Below, piece by piece: positions 34,223-42,708 of a stretch of 64,000 nucleotides of DNA. The notes below the pieces were generated by a model, which was not told the origin of the DNA, did no database searches, and was given only the letters and a program-made list of their open reading frames with translations. Positions within the stretch are counted from its first letter, which is position 1; every line of letters begins with the position of its first letter. Source of the DNA: Photobacterium halotolerans DSM 18316 (GTDB lineage: Bacteria > Pseudomonadota > Gammaproteobacteria > Enterobacterales > Vibrionaceae). The DNA lies in assembly GCF_000425165.1 (NCBI RefSeq), contig NZ_KE384325.1, forward strand, positions 78,291 to 142,290, in the 5' to 3' direction. The position numbers and the translations under genes are program-made.

Positions 34223-34948
34223 ATGAGATATGCAGGTGTAAAGGTTGTTCTGCTGGTTGTTTTGTGTGCGGTATCTGTCGCTGTTAAGGCCGCGCCATCA
34301 CAGTCACCAGGATGTGTGATTCTGTTGCATGGCCTTGCCAGAACAGCAAATGCGATGGATACCATGGCAACGGCGCTGGAGCAGGCAGGGTATCAGACTG
34401 TGAATATGGATTACCCGTCGACAACGGCAAGTATTGAGTCCCTTGCGGCGTCCGTCATTCCGCAAGCGTTGTCTCAGTGCCAGCACATTGAACCGGTTCA
34501 TTTTGTTACACACTCAATGGGCGGCATCTTAGTCCGGCAGTATCTATTGGCAAATCACATATCAGGTCTTGGCAGGGTCGTGATGCTCGCTCCGCCCAAC
34601 AAAGGCAGTGAAATTGTGGATGCGATGCGTGATTTTACACTGTATCAGTGGATTTACGGCCCGGCGGGACAACAACTGGGCACGGATAAGGCCAGTGTGC
34701 CCAATACGCTCGGACCGGTTCAGTTTGAATTGGGCGTGATTGCCGGCAATTACAGTATCAACGTGCTGACATCCTGGCTGTTGCCCTTGCCTCATGACGG
34801 TAAAGTGTCGGTCGCCAGTACCCAGGTCGAGGGGATGCAATCGCATCTGGTCCTGCCCGTCAGCCATACCTTCATCATGAACAATCATGAAGTCATTGCT
34901 CAGACCATGACATTTTTACGTCAGGGCCGCTTTATAGATAATCATTAA
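34223..34948 (+). CDS. Exported alpha/beta-hydrolase (lipase/esterase-like)
   Basis: A 241-residue protein with a Sec signal (VVLLVVLCAVSVAVKAAPS). The alpha/beta-hydrolase fold shows the oxyanion VILLHGLAR, the nucleophile elbow VTHSMGGILVR (G-x-S-x-G type) and a late His in LVLPVSHTFIMNN. The layout resembles PGAP1-like or triacylglycerol lipases acting in the periplasm or outside. It is followed 20 bases on by an acetyltransferase gene, a likely two-gene unit, although the functions do not obviously connect. Confidence 0.83.
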   Translation: MRYAGVKVVLLVVLCAVSVAVKAAPSQSPGCVILLHGLARTANAMDTMATALEQAGYQTVNMDYPSTTASIESLAASVIPQALSQCQHIEPVHFVTHSMGGILVRQYLLANHISGLGRVVMLAPPNKGSEIVDAMRDFTLYQWIYGPAGQQLGTDKASVPNTLGPVQFELGVIAGNYSINVLTSWLLPLPHDGKVSVASTQVEGMQSHLVLPVSHTFIMNNHEVIAQTMTFLRQGRFIDNH

Positions 34949-34968
34949 AAGATTCAAGGATCACCCGC

Positions 34969-35559
34969 ATGTTTGTACTTTCTACACCACGGCTAGCCTT
35001 AACGGATTTCCTGCCGTCAGATACAGATGCGTATCTGGCGATGGCACAAGATGAAAAGTATCAGCGTTTTTACAGTGAGCAAGATTGCAATGAGAAGACT
35101 ATGCGTGATCTGGTCACTCTGTTTGTTGAGCAGGCCAGAGAGCGCCCCCGGGCAAAATATCAGTTAGCGATCCGTCTGGCACAAGGTACGGACCCCGTGT
35201 CTCCTTTGATCGGTACTGCGGGATTACGCACAGATAACAGCGGAGATGCATCGGTTGGCTGCGGTTTGCTGCGAGCCTGTCATGGGCAGGGCATTGCTGA
35301 AGAAGCAATGATAGGGTTAGTCAACTTTGGTTTTGAAGATTTAGGGATTCACCGAGTGTATGCAGAAACATTGGCGGCCAATAAAGCGGCAATAGCACTT
35401 TGTCGTCGTCTTGGTATGATCGAAGCCGAGCGCCTGCATTCCCACCGTTACTTTAAAGGGCGCTGGTGGGACGCTGTCACTATGGAAACGGACCACCGCC
35501 GCTGGAAAAAAACGGGGCTGTCTTTCGCTGCGCCCGGATGTGGAAATAGCCTCACCTGA
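34969..35559 (+). CDS. GNAT acetyltransferase (RimJ/RimL-like)
   Basis: A 196-residue cytoplasmic N-acetyltransferase. It begins with the RimJ/RimL-type LSTPRLALTDFLPSDTDAYL and has the acetyl-CoA-binding region GCGLLRACHGQGIAEEAM, the GIHRVYAETLAANKAAIALC strand-helix, and the final RYFKGRWWDAVTM. The acceptor may be a protein N-terminus or a small amine. It lies 20 bases after the esterase gene. Its stop codon sits inside a 9-bp inverted repeat. Confidence 0.85.
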   Translation: MFVLSTPRLALTDFLPSDTDAYLAMAQDEKYQRFYSEQDCNEKTMRDLVTLFVEQARERPRAKYQLAIRLAQGTDPVSPLIGTAGLRTDNSGDASVGCGLLRACHGQGIAEEAMIGLVNFGFEDLGIHRVYAETLAANKAAIALCRRLGMIEAERLHSHRYFKGRWWDAVTMETDHRRWKKTGLSFAAPGCGNSLT

Positions 35560-35578
35560 TCGGATTGTGTCAGGTGAG
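35551..35578 (+). terminator. Hairpin overlapping the acetyltransferase stop codon
   Basis: CTCACCTGA / TCAGGTGAG, a perfect 9-bp stem with a 10-base loop; only a short ATTTG follows, so termination is uncertain. Confidence 0.45.
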
Positions 35579-35624
35579 ATTTGTACGTTCAGGCTGATAT
35601 TCAGTCGGCCTGAGAGAGGTTGCT

Positions 35625-35786
35625 ATGAAAAAAGTGATGCAAGTCGTTGCCGCTCTGGTCATACTGCTGGCTGTTTTCTGGGCAGGTATGCACTTTGAAC
35701 GTTTTCGCTATGACGACGTGTGTGTAGACATGGGCGGCGGCAGAAATCCGGGCAATTTCCCGATCTGCGTGATTCAGATCCCATGA
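35625..35786 (+). CDS. Small single-membrane-segment protein (53 aa)
   Basis: A short frame with a GAGAGG site before the ATG. It starts MKKVMQVVAALVILLAVFWA, a membrane anchor or uncleaved signal, followed by a charged stretch (HFERFRYDD) and a Cys-x(n)-Cys loop rich in glycine (CVDMGGGRNPGNFPIC). The two cysteines could form a disulfide on the periplasmic side. Similar tiny proteins are common in Vibrionaceae and have no known role. Confidence 0.6.
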   Translation: MKKVMQVVAALVILLAVFWAGMHFERFRYDDVCVDMGGGRNPGNFPICVIQIP

Positions 35787-35849
35787 TCATACTAGAACAG
35801 AGGCAGGGTTTAACAGGAAGAATATTATTTTGGCTGTACGGGTACTAAT

Positions 35850-36359
35850 ATGGATGTGATTGAGATTCAGGACGTTTCACCTTTCAAAACAATGTTAATT
35901 CAGCTGTTGCAAAACTGCGTGGATGATGGGGCTTCCATAGGTTTTTTGCCCCCGTTAAGCGAGGCTGAAGCCGAGGCTTACTGGCTTGGGGTGGCGAATG
36001 ACATAGGTGACGGGCGTAAATTGTTTGTCGCCTGTGAAGGGGAAGCAGTCATTGGCACAGTGCAGCTTGCTTTGACGTCAAAACGTAACGGATGCCACAG
36101 GGCTGAAGTAGAAAAACTGATGGTTAACACGGCTGCCCGTGGCCAAGGGGTAGGGAAAGCATTGATGGCAACAGCTGAAGCATGCTGTCAGCAGTTGAAG
36201 CGCAGCCTGATTGTGCTCGATACCCGTGAAGGTGATGTTGCTTCATCCCTTTACCGTAAACTGGGTTATACAGAAGCGGGACGAATTCCTGACTTCGCCC
36301 TGAGTGCATCGGGTCAGTTGGATGCAACGATATTTTTCTATAAGCAATTAACGGTTTAA
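35850..36359 (+). CDS. GNAT acetyltransferase
   Basis: A 169-residue cytoplasmic N-acetyltransferase. The acetyl-CoA loop is VNTAARGQGVGKALMATAEA (R/Q-x-x-G-x-G/A), preceded by the strand AEVEKLMV and followed by LDTREGDVASSLYRKLGY, with the GRIPDFA ending common in this branch. The substrate is unknown. It is monocistronic as far as can be seen. Confidence 0.85.
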   Translation: MDVIEIQDVSPFKTMLIQLLQNCVDDGASIGFLPPLSEAEAEAYWLGVANDIGDGRKLFVACEGEAVIGTVQLALTSKRNGCHRAEVEKLMVNTAARGQGVGKALMATAEACCQQLKRSLIVLDTREGDVASSLYRKLGYTEAGRIPDFALSASGQLDATIFFYKQLTV

Positions 36360-36658
36360 CACCTTGTAAGTGTGTTGAGCACATACAGTATCGGGAGCGT
36401 GGCCACTCACGTCCGGCCTGCTGGCAAGCAGTCTTTAACCGATTGAAAGTCAATATTTTCTAGGTCAGTCACTGCTCTGGCGACTGGACAGAAAGCCCCG
36501 TTTAAGTCGCGGAGACGGGCATTGCGGATGGTTCGCAAAATAATATTTACACCCCTGATTACCTGTGTTGAAACGAGTAGCAAATGGCATTCAGCTAAGA
36601 CAAGATGATATATTTTGGACTATGAATGAAAAGTTGTTAAATCGTAGGATCGGTCACC
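36360..36658. other. Intergenic region before the diguanylate cyclase
   Basis: About 300 bases with no coding frame. An imperfect GC-rich inverted repeat (GCCCCGT / ACGGGC) lies near 36495-36521. I looked for a c-di-GMP riboswitch and did not find the conserved core. The final 100 bases are AT-rich, as for a promoter. Confidence 0.4.
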
Positions 36659-37615
36659 ATGCTAGCACCAGAGAACCCCAGAAACGAAGTTGAGCGTCTG
36701 CAATGCTTGCGTTCCTTATCTTTGCTGGATACGGATCGGGAAGAGAGATTCGACCGGATAACGCGTCTTGCCAGGCGGCTTTTCAATGTGCCAGTTGCAA
36801 CAGTGACGCTGGTTGATGATGACAGGCAGTGGTTTAAATCCTGTTGTGGTGCTGAACTGACAGAAACCAGCCGGGAAGTGTCATTTTGCGGACACGCAAT
36901 TTTAGCCGATGGTCCTTTCATTGTCTCTGATGCATCTCAGGACAAACGTTTTCATGATAATCCTCTGGTCTCCGGGCCTCCTCACATCCGCTTTTATGCC
37001 GGTGTCCCTTTGGTTTATGACAATAAATACAAGCTGGGTACCTTGTGTATTTTCGATCATCAACCCCATTCGATGGACAATGACGAAGTAAGGGATCTGG
37101 TCGATTTGGCTAAAATGGCCGAGCAGGAGTTGTCTGCCCTGCACGATGCAACCATTGATGAATTGACGCAGATATCCAACCGCCGTGGTTTCATCAAACT
37201 AGCAACCAAGAGTCTGGAAAACAGCCATATTCATGGCACGCCGTTTTCACTGGTATTTTTTGATCTCAATAAATTCAAAGACATTAATGATCAATTCGGC
37301 CATCAGGCCGGTGATAATGCGCTGAAAGATTTTGCTTTTCTGATCAGTCAGAGCTTTCGCAGTTCCGACTTGTTTGCCAGAGTAGGCGGCGATGAGTTTG
37401 TCGTGTTGTATTCAGGGATGGCGGAGAAGGAAACGCGGCAGACCATAGAACGTTTTCAGCAGATGGTAGATGTGTTCAATACCCGGCAAAACCGCCCGTA
37501 TCAGTTATCTTTCAGTGCCGGGGTATACACCTTACCTGCAGGTAAAATGATGAACCTGGATGAGATCCTGGCGAAAGCGGATTCAAGAATGTATCTCAGT
37601 AAAATGCAATCCTGA
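36659..37615 (+). CDS. GAF-GGDEF diguanylate cyclase
   Basis: A 318-residue cytoplasmic enzyme that makes the second messenger c-di-GMP. An N-terminal GAF domain (about 25-155; SREVSFCGHAILADGPFIV is typical) senses an unknown signal. The GGDEF domain follows, with FFDLNKFKDINDQFGHQAGD, the intact active site RVGGDEFVVLY (GGDEF 243-247) and an RSSD inhibitory I-site at 234-237, five residues upstream as required. It should therefore be active and feedback-inhibited. It could feed the c-di-GMP pool sensed by the VpsR-like regulator 12 kb away, though any such link is speculative. Confidence 0.9.
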   Translation: MLAPENPRNEVERLQCLRSLSLLDTDREERFDRITRLARRLFNVPVATVTLVDDDRQWFKSCCGAELTETSREVSFCGHAILADGPFIVSDASQDKRFHDNPLVSGPPHIRFYAGVPLVYDNKYKLGTLCIFDHQPHSMDNDEVRDLVDLAKMAEQELSALHDATIDELTQISNRRGFIKLATKSLENSHIHGTPFSLVFFDLNKFKDINDQFGHQAGDNALKDFAFLISQSFRSSDLFARVGGDEFVVLYSGMAEKETRQTIERFQQMVDVFNTRQNRPYQLSFSAGVYTLPAGKMMNLDEILAKADSRMYLSKMQS

Positions 37616-37624
37616 TGCTGAACA

Positions 37625-37655
37625 ACAAACCCCTGCCGCTGAGACCGGGGTTTGT
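37625..37655. terminator. Bidirectional terminator between convergent genes
   Basis: ACAAACCCC / GGGGTTTGT with a 13-base loop. It is flanked by A/T-rich sequence but lacks a clean T run. Confidence 0.5.
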
Positions 37656-37669
37656 GTGTTCAATGACAA

Positions 37670-38962
37670 TTATTTTTTCAATGTTTTAGGTGCAGCACTG
37701 CGACTGCGGATCGCTTTTTGTAAGCGCATCCGACGCTCGGCCGCTGATTGATCCGGATTATTAGTACGCCCTTTGCGGTCACGGTATGAGGCTTTGGTGT
37801 TCAGCTTCTCAATCAGTGCGTCGCGTTTAGCGGGTTCATAGCCTTCCAGAATGACCCGGCGAATGCGTTGCTTGATGAGTTTTTCAACCTGCAGCAAGGT
37901 CAGTTCTTCTTCGCGGCTGACAAAGGAAATAGCATGGCCTTGCTGGCCGGCACGACCGGTACGGCCAATGCGGTGGACATAATCTTCGGCAAGAAATGGC
38001 ATGTCATAGTTCACAACATGCGGTAAACCTTGAATATCCAGTCCGCGTGCAGCAACTTCCGTCGCTACCATCACCCGGGCTTTGCCTGTGGTAAATTCTT
38101 CCAGCGCACGGCGGCGCGCACTCTGTGCTTTGTCACCATGGCAAAGTACCGCTTTGATACCGTCGAGTTTCAGCTCTGTCACCAGATCATTGGCGGTTTC
38201 TTTGTAATTGACAAACACCAGCACCTGCTGCCAGTTCTTTTTACCAATCAGCTCAGAAAGCAGCTCGCGTTTGCGCTCTTCGTCAACAGGATAAACCACA
38301 TGCGCCACGGTTTCTGCCGTGGAGTTTTCAGGCGTCACAGAAATACGCTTTGGCTTGTTCGTGATATCGCCAGCCAGTTTGTTCATCATGCTGGAGAAAG
38401 TCGCCGAGAACAGCATGGTTTGCGGATGGCCCTGAATACCGCTCATGATAGTACGGATATCGCCAATAAAGCCCATATCTAACATACGGTCAGCTTCGTC
38501 AAACACCAGAAATTCCAGGTTCGCCAACGACAGGTTACCTAAATCCAGGTGCTCAATTAAACGGCCCGGTGTGGCAACCAGAATGTCGACGCCATTTTCC
38601 AGCTGTTTTTCCTGACTCGACATTTTTTTACCGCCAAAAACAGCCGCAACACGCAACTCCAGATACTGGCTGTAATCTGAAATGTTGCGTGCAATCTGCT
38701 CTGCCAGTTCACGTGTCGGAGCAAGGATCAGCGCACGTGTCGTAAAACTTTTTCTCGGCTTGGGGGTGTCGGCAATTTTTTGAATGATCGGCAGCGAAAA
38801 AGCGGCTGTTTTACCCGTACCAGTCTGGGCATTTGCCACAATGTCCTCACCACGACGAGCAGCAGGTATCGCTTTTTGCTGAATGGGAGTCATTTTTTCA
38901 TAACCACATTCATCCAAAGCGCGAACAATTTCCGGAGCAAAATTTTGTGAAGCAAATGACAT
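37670..38962 (-). CDS. rhlE: DEAD-box RNA helicase, RhlE type
   Basis: A 430-residue ATP-dependent RNA helicase acting on structured RNA or ribosome assembly. All motifs are visible: Q motif around GYEKMTPIQQKAIP, motif I AQTGTGKT, Ia PTRELAEQ, Ib TPGRL, II DEAD, III SAT, V ARGLDI and VI HRIGRTGRAG. The C-terminal tail is short and basic (RMRLQKAIRSRS). Length and tail fit the RhlE subgroup rather than DeaD or SrmB. It is monocistronic with its promoter between 38963 and 39150. Confidence 0.88.
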   Translation of the reverse strand: MSFASQNFAPEIVRALDECGYEKMTPIQQKAIPAARRGEDIVANAQTGTGKTAAFSLPIIQKIADTPKPRKSFTTRALILAPTRELAEQIARNISDYSQYLELRVAAVFGGKKMSSQEKQLENGVDILVATPGRLIEHLDLGNLSLANLEFLVFDEADRMLDMGFIGDIRTIMSGIQGHPQTMLFSATFSSMMNKLAGDITNKPKRISVTPENSTAETVAHVVYPVDEERKRELLSELIGKKNWQQVLVFVNYKETANDLVTELKLDGIKAVLCHGDKAQSARRRALEEFTTGKARVMVATEVAARGLDIQGLPHVVNYDMPFLAEDYVHRIGRTGRAGQQGHAISFVSREEELTLLQVEKLIKQRIRRVILEGYEPAKRDALIEKLNTKASYRDRKGRTNNPDQSAAERRMRLQKAIRSRSAAPKTLKK

Positions 38963-39125
38963 GTTACATTCCTACAGACGGTATACCGAACGAAACGCTA
39001 CGCTGAGGATTCCGTTTGGTATGACTGACCAAAACCACGGATTATAGAGCAATAATCATAACCTGTGGCAGATGATTTGAGCTTTAGCTGAAAAATTACG
39101 CAATAAAGGCGGATATCCGGCCAGA

Positions 39126-39148
39126 AACAAGCCGGGCTGAGCCCGGCT
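39126..39148 (-). terminator. Terminator of the GDPD gene
   Basis: On the minus strand, AGCCGGGC / GCCCGGCT with a TCA loop is followed by TGTTTCT. Confidence 0.65.
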
Positions 39149-39152
39149 GATG

Positions 39153-39872
39153 TCAGGAAAGAGGAGGGAGCAGAAGTGGTGGATTGTCAGTAATGATGAT
39201 ATCGACGCCCCACTGGAAAAACTGGGCAACCAATTCCGGTTTATTCATGGTCCAGATATGAAGATCCAACCCGGCCTGCTTAATCTCGCTGGCCAGCGTT
39301 TCGTTCAGTAACCGGTAGTCCAGATGAACACTGAAGAGTTCAAGCTTCTCTGCCAATGCCATCAGATCGTCCGGCACGCTGTCGCAGATCAATCCTCGGC
39401 GGATATGAGGCATCATCTGCTGGCAACAGGCGACAGCGTGAGCGGAAAAGCTCGACAGTATCAGCGATTCCGCCGGGAAGCCATTGGCCGCAATGGTGTC
39501 TGCAACCTTGCTGACCAGCAGCTCGGTGTCTGCTTCATCATGAAGCTTGATTTCCAGGTTGAGCTTAAGTTGCTGTGTACGGCAGGCAGTGAGTGCTTCA
39601 TCCAGCGTCAGAATGCGTTCGTTGGCAAAGTTGGTGCTAAACCAGCTACCGGCGTCAAGTGCTTTCAATTCAGCCAGATTCAGTTCACGCACGCAACCAT
39701 GGCCGTTGGTACAGCGGTTCACTTTCTTGTCGTGAAACATGACAGGGATGAAATCAGCACAAAGCTGGGTATCCATTTCAACCCACTGAATCTGATGTTT
39801 AGCGGCTTCCTGCAAGCCTGCCAGGGTGTTTTCAGGAGCCAGCGCTGCGGCTCCGCGATGTCCGGAAATCAT
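39153..39872 (-). CDS. Glycerophosphodiester phosphodiesterase
   Basis: A 239-residue cytoplasmic enzyme that hydrolyses glycerophosphodiesters to glycerol-3-phosphate and an alcohol. The GDPD signature is complete: GHRGAAALAPENTL at the N-terminus, EMDTQLCADFIPVMFHDKKV (metal and catalytic residues), LEIKLH and the final WGVDIIITDNPPLL. There is no signal peptide, so it is UgpQ-like rather than GlpQ-like. It is monocistronic here, with no ugp transport genes nearby. Confidence 0.88.
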   Translation of the reverse strand: MISGHRGAAALAPENTLAGLQEAAKHQIQWVEMDTQLCADFIPVMFHDKKVNRCTNGHGCVRELNLAELKALDAGSWFSTNFANERILTLDEALTACRTQQLKLNLEIKLHDEADTELLVSKVADTIAANGFPAESLILSSFSAHAVACCQQMMPHIRRGLICDSVPDDLMALAEKLELFSVHLDYRLLNETLASEIKQAGLDLHIWTMNKPELVAQFFQWGVDIIITDNPPLLLPPLS

Positions 39873-39974
39873 GTGTGATCAGTACCATCAAGAAAAAGAG
39901 ACAGGTAAAGACTGTATCTGTGAGTATGCGCCGGGATTATAACAGTTCAATGATGGAAAACGTCCAAGTGTTGT

Positions 39975-40139
39975 TCAGCGCTCAGCTGTCGCCGCACCCA
40001 CATAACTGCCGAGTTTGATGAAATAGTGTTTGTTGCAACGGCTGCACTGGAACTTATGACTGTTTTTGTTAAGAATTTTATCTAACATCGTTCGGCGAAT
40101 ACGCAGAGGAACACTTTTGCTTTTGCAATGTGGACACAT
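39975..40139 (-). CDS. Zinc-ribbon microprotein (54 aa)
   Basis: A short frame beginning MCPHCKSKSVPLRIRR and containing QCSRCNKHYF, so two C-x2-C pairs 27 residues apart, the pattern of a zinc ribbon. The rest is strongly basic, which fits nucleic-acid binding. No clear ribosome binding site is seen, which lowers confidence, but the conserved cysteine geometry and clean frame make chance unlikely. It is divergent from the 40448 gene, and a CRP-like site at 40198-40213 lies between them. Confidence 0.6.
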   Translation of the reverse strand: MCPHCKSKSVPLRIRRTMLDKILNKNSHKFQCSRCNKHYFIKLGSYVGAATAER

Positions 40140-40447
40140 AATCGTGCTTTTTTCTATGAAATCGTGGGCGTATTGTATTCGACAAACGAATCAGTTCAGT
40201 GATTTATGTCACAAATCACTATTGCATATGCGGCAGGGTGTAATGCATAAGTTGAATATTGCCAGGGTTTCATTTGACCGCGGCGCTATCGTATTTTTGT
40301 GGCCGGTCAAGAACAATGAAAGCTGGGTATGAGTGTGATACCATTCGCCGACTTTTAACCGTGTAGCTGGCGGCGCCACCTTCATTGACTGGGGATGCAG
40401 CGACTTTCCGCTTCGCACGATGACGATTGATTGATGAGGAATTTAGT
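40140..40447. other. Divergent spacer between the zinc-ribbon gene and the pyrophosphohydrolase-like gene
   Basis: A 308-base region with no coding frame that I accept. It contains the CRP-like site at 40198-40213 and, overlapping it, a perfect 8-bp inverted repeat AGTGATTT / AAATCACT (40198-40220). Confidence 0.5.
40198..40213 (+). promoter_or_regulatory. Candidate CRP binding site
   Basis: AGTGA-TTTATG-TCACA matches the CRP consensus TGTGA-N6-TCACA at nine of ten positions. It lies 59 bases from the zinc-ribbon start and 235 from the plus-strand gene, so it more likely serves the former. Confidence 0.45.
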
Positions 40448-41026
40448 ATGAAACTGACTGTGCTGGATCAGGCATTGTTTGACCACTTGTATCGTGACAT
40501 TAGAGAGTTTCGTACTACGTTTGATCTGGACATTGAAAATCCATCGACGCTGAATGAGCAAATGGACCAGTTACATACCTCACTGGCAGTAGAAGAGCTG
40601 ACGGAACTGGCGGAAGCTGATTCTCTGGTTGAACAGGCTGATGCCATTGTTGACACTGTCTATGTGCTGATGGGCCGACTGGTGCACCTGGGTGACAGCA
40701 AGGTGCAGGATAATCCGGGTATCAGTTATATGATTGATCTGTTGCTGCAAATTGCCAAACGACTGAATATCGATTTTGTTCCCTGCTGGGACGAAGTGCA
40801 TGCCAGCAACATGAGTAAGGTGTGCCGTAACGAGCAGGAATTTGCGGAAACACAGGCGTTTTATGCCAAGCAGGGCGTAGAGATCACGGGTAACCAGAAA
40901 GGCGATTACATCATTGCTAAATGTGCCAGAGATGTAGAGCTGGAAGACAAAGTGATACGCCAGGGGAAAGTCCTGAAATCTGTGTATTATCGTCCTGCCG
41001 ATCTGGTGACATTAGTAACTAACTAA
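40448..41026 (+). CDS. MazG/HisE-like nucleoside triphosphate pyrophosphohydrolase
   Basis: A 192-residue cytoplasmic protein of the all-alpha NTP pyrophosphatase superfamily. The metal-binding E-x-x-E and E-x-x-D helices are visible in LAVEELTELAEADSLVEQAD and AIVDTVYVLMGRL. The C-terminal half (FVPCWDEVHASNMSKVCRNE, then QGKVLKSVYYRPADL) matches Vibrionaceae members that resemble phosphoribosyl-ATP pyrophosphohydrolases. It probably cleanses non-canonical nucleotides. The ATG at 40448 has GAGGAA seven bases upstream. Confidence 0.78.
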   Translation: MKLTVLDQALFDHLYRDIREFRTTFDLDIENPSTLNEQMDQLHTSLAVEELTELAEADSLVEQADAIVDTVYVLMGRLVHLGDSKVQDNPGISYMIDLLLQIAKRLNIDFVPCWDEVHASNMSKVCRNEQEFAETQAFYAKQGVEITGNQKGDYIIAKCARDVELEDKVIRQGKVLKSVYYRPADLVTLVTN

Positions 41027-41154
41027 TTTCTGAGTTTCATCAGCGCTTGATCCCTGCCACATTGGCGGGGATTTTTCCGACTACTTTGACGCACTGTCTT
41101 CGAACTGACGTACCAACCCTTTACACTTTTCTTTTTTCTGACGAATTTCTGACT

Positions 41155-42519
41155 ATGCCCCAATCTAATGCCACTGATTCTACCCATACAGGTTCGCTGT
41201 CGCGACAGCTGTTTTCCATGACCTGGCCGATGATGTTCGGTGTGCTTTCGTTGATGAGTTTTCAGCTGGTCGACAGTGCTTTCATCGGACAGCTGGGCGT
41301 ATTGCCTCTTGCTGCGCAGGGTTTCACACTACCAATACAAATGATCATTATTGGTCTTCAGGTTGGCCTGGGTATCGCCACAACGGCGGTGATCTCACGG
41401 GTGCTCGGCAGCGGTGACGAGCAGCGTGCCAAGCAGTTAGGCGGATTGGTTGTTCTGACCGGTGCACTGATCGTTGCTGTTGTCGGGATAGCCCTCTGGT
41501 TATTGAGAGGACCGATTCTTTCATTGCTGAGCGCTCCGGACAATGTCCGGCCACTCATTGATGCTTATTGGCCATACTGGCTGTGCAGTGCCTGGCTGGG
41601 TGCCATGGTCTATTTTGCCTACAGTTTGTGCCGTGCTAATGGCAACACTGTGTTACCCGGCATCATGATGGTGGTGACCAGCGTCCTGAATATGGTGCTG
41701 GATCCGCTCTTTATTTTCACGCTGGATCTGGGACTTGCCGGAGCTGCAATAGCAACCATAGTGGCCTTTGCCATTGGTATGCTGGCGATGTTTCCTGTCG
41801 TAATCAAACGGCACTGGATGTCGCTGGACTGGCAGGGTTTGCAGGTTATGGCATCGATAAAAGAGCTCCTGAACATTATGGCGCCCGCCATGCTCAGCCA
41901 GCTGATGCCGCCGCTGGCTTCCATGCTGGCAACAAAACTGGTGGCCGGGTTCGGTGCTGCTGCCGTTGCCGCCTGGGCGTTAGGATCCCGACTGGAGTTT
42001 TTCTCTATTGTAGTGGTACTGGCGCTCACTATGTCTATGCCACCTATGGTGGGCCGTTGTCTGGGCCGGAAAGACATGGCGTCAATTACGGCATTAATCC
42101 GGCTGGCGGTGAAATTTATCTTGGTCTGGCAGTTTGCGATCGCTGCGATTTTGCTGATGTTGTCGGTATGGCTGCCGTCCGTGTTAAGCAGTGATCCATC
42201 CGTCAGCCAGCTTCTTTCTCTTCATCTTCGCTGGGTGCCCGTCAGCCTTGGTCCGCTTGGGGTGTGTATGCTGATGGTGTCGGTGAGTAATGCGCTGGGG
42301 ATGCCGATGCGGGCCTTGGTGATTTCCTGTTTAAGGTTATTTGCCTGTTTCCTTCCGTTGATCTGGCTGGGCGCGCATTTTGGCGGAATAAAGGGCCTGT
42401 TTATCGGGTCGATGTTTGGTAACCTTGCCGCCGGATTGATGGCCTGGCTGTGTTTCCAGCAAGGCATGCATAAAGTGGTCGCGAAATTCACACCTGCGAC
42501 TATGGCAGAGCAGAATTAA
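41155..42519 (+). CDS. MATE family efflux transporter
   Basis: A 454-residue inner-membrane antiporter with about twelve helices in two homologous halves. The family start is SRQLFSMTWPMMFGVLSLMS, then VDSAFIGQLGVLPLAAQGF, and the second half repeats the pattern at MAPAMLSQLMPPLASMLATK. MATE proteins export cationic drugs or metabolites with sodium or protons; the substrate is not predictable. The ATG at 41155 gives the usual length; the frame opens at 41047. The stop codon coincides with the left target-site copy of a small inverted-repeat element. Confidence 0.87.
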   Translation: MPQSNATDSTHTGSLSRQLFSMTWPMMFGVLSLMSFQLVDSAFIGQLGVLPLAAQGFTLPIQMIIIGLQVGLGIATTAVISRVLGSGDEQRAKQLGGLVVLTGALIVAVVGIALWLLRGPILSLLSAPDNVRPLIDAYWPYWLCSAWLGAMVYFAYSLCRANGNTVLPGIMMVVTSVLNMVLDPLFIFTLDLGLAGAAIATIVAFAIGMLAMFPVVIKRHWMSLDWQGLQVMASIKELLNIMAPAMLSQLMPPLASMLATKLVAGFGAAAVAAWALGSRLEFFSIVVVLALTMSMPPMVGRCLGRKDMASITALIRLAVKFILVWQFAIAAILLMLSVWLPSVLSSDPSVSQLLSLHLRWVPVSLGPLGVCMLMVSVSNALGMPMRALVISCLRLFACFLPLIWLGAHFGGIKGLFIGSMFGNLAAGLMAWLCFQQGMHKVVAKFTPATMAEQN

Positions 42520-42680
42520 TACCAATCTGAATAAGTCAGTGTTCAGATCATTGCGCAGGAAAAATCGCTTAGAACAAGGCATGGATTGCAGCTCGCTGGT
42601 GGTTCTAACGACAAAATCCATAAAGCCGTGATTTGCGGTTTTAACCAGCAAGAATGATCAAAGACTTATGCAGATTGGTA
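42520..42680. mobile_element. Non-coding inverted-repeat element (MITE-like), 161 bp
   Basis: TACCAATCTGAATAAGTC at the left end and GACTTATGCAGATTGGTA at the right end are inverted copies differing at one position. Both ends are flanked by TAA (42517-42519 and 42681-42683), a candidate 3-bp target duplication. There is no coding frame. It is therefore a miniature inverted-repeat element, presumably moved by a transposase encoded elsewhere. Confidence 0.75.
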
Positions 42681-42708
42681 TAAGTACAAAAGAAGACTTG
42701 GAGCAACA

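Noticed and set aside
36360..36658. Possible c-di-GMP riboswitch before the diguanylate cyclase gene
   Set aside because: The GC-rich inverted repeat lacks the conserved GEMM core and tetraloop-receptor bases.
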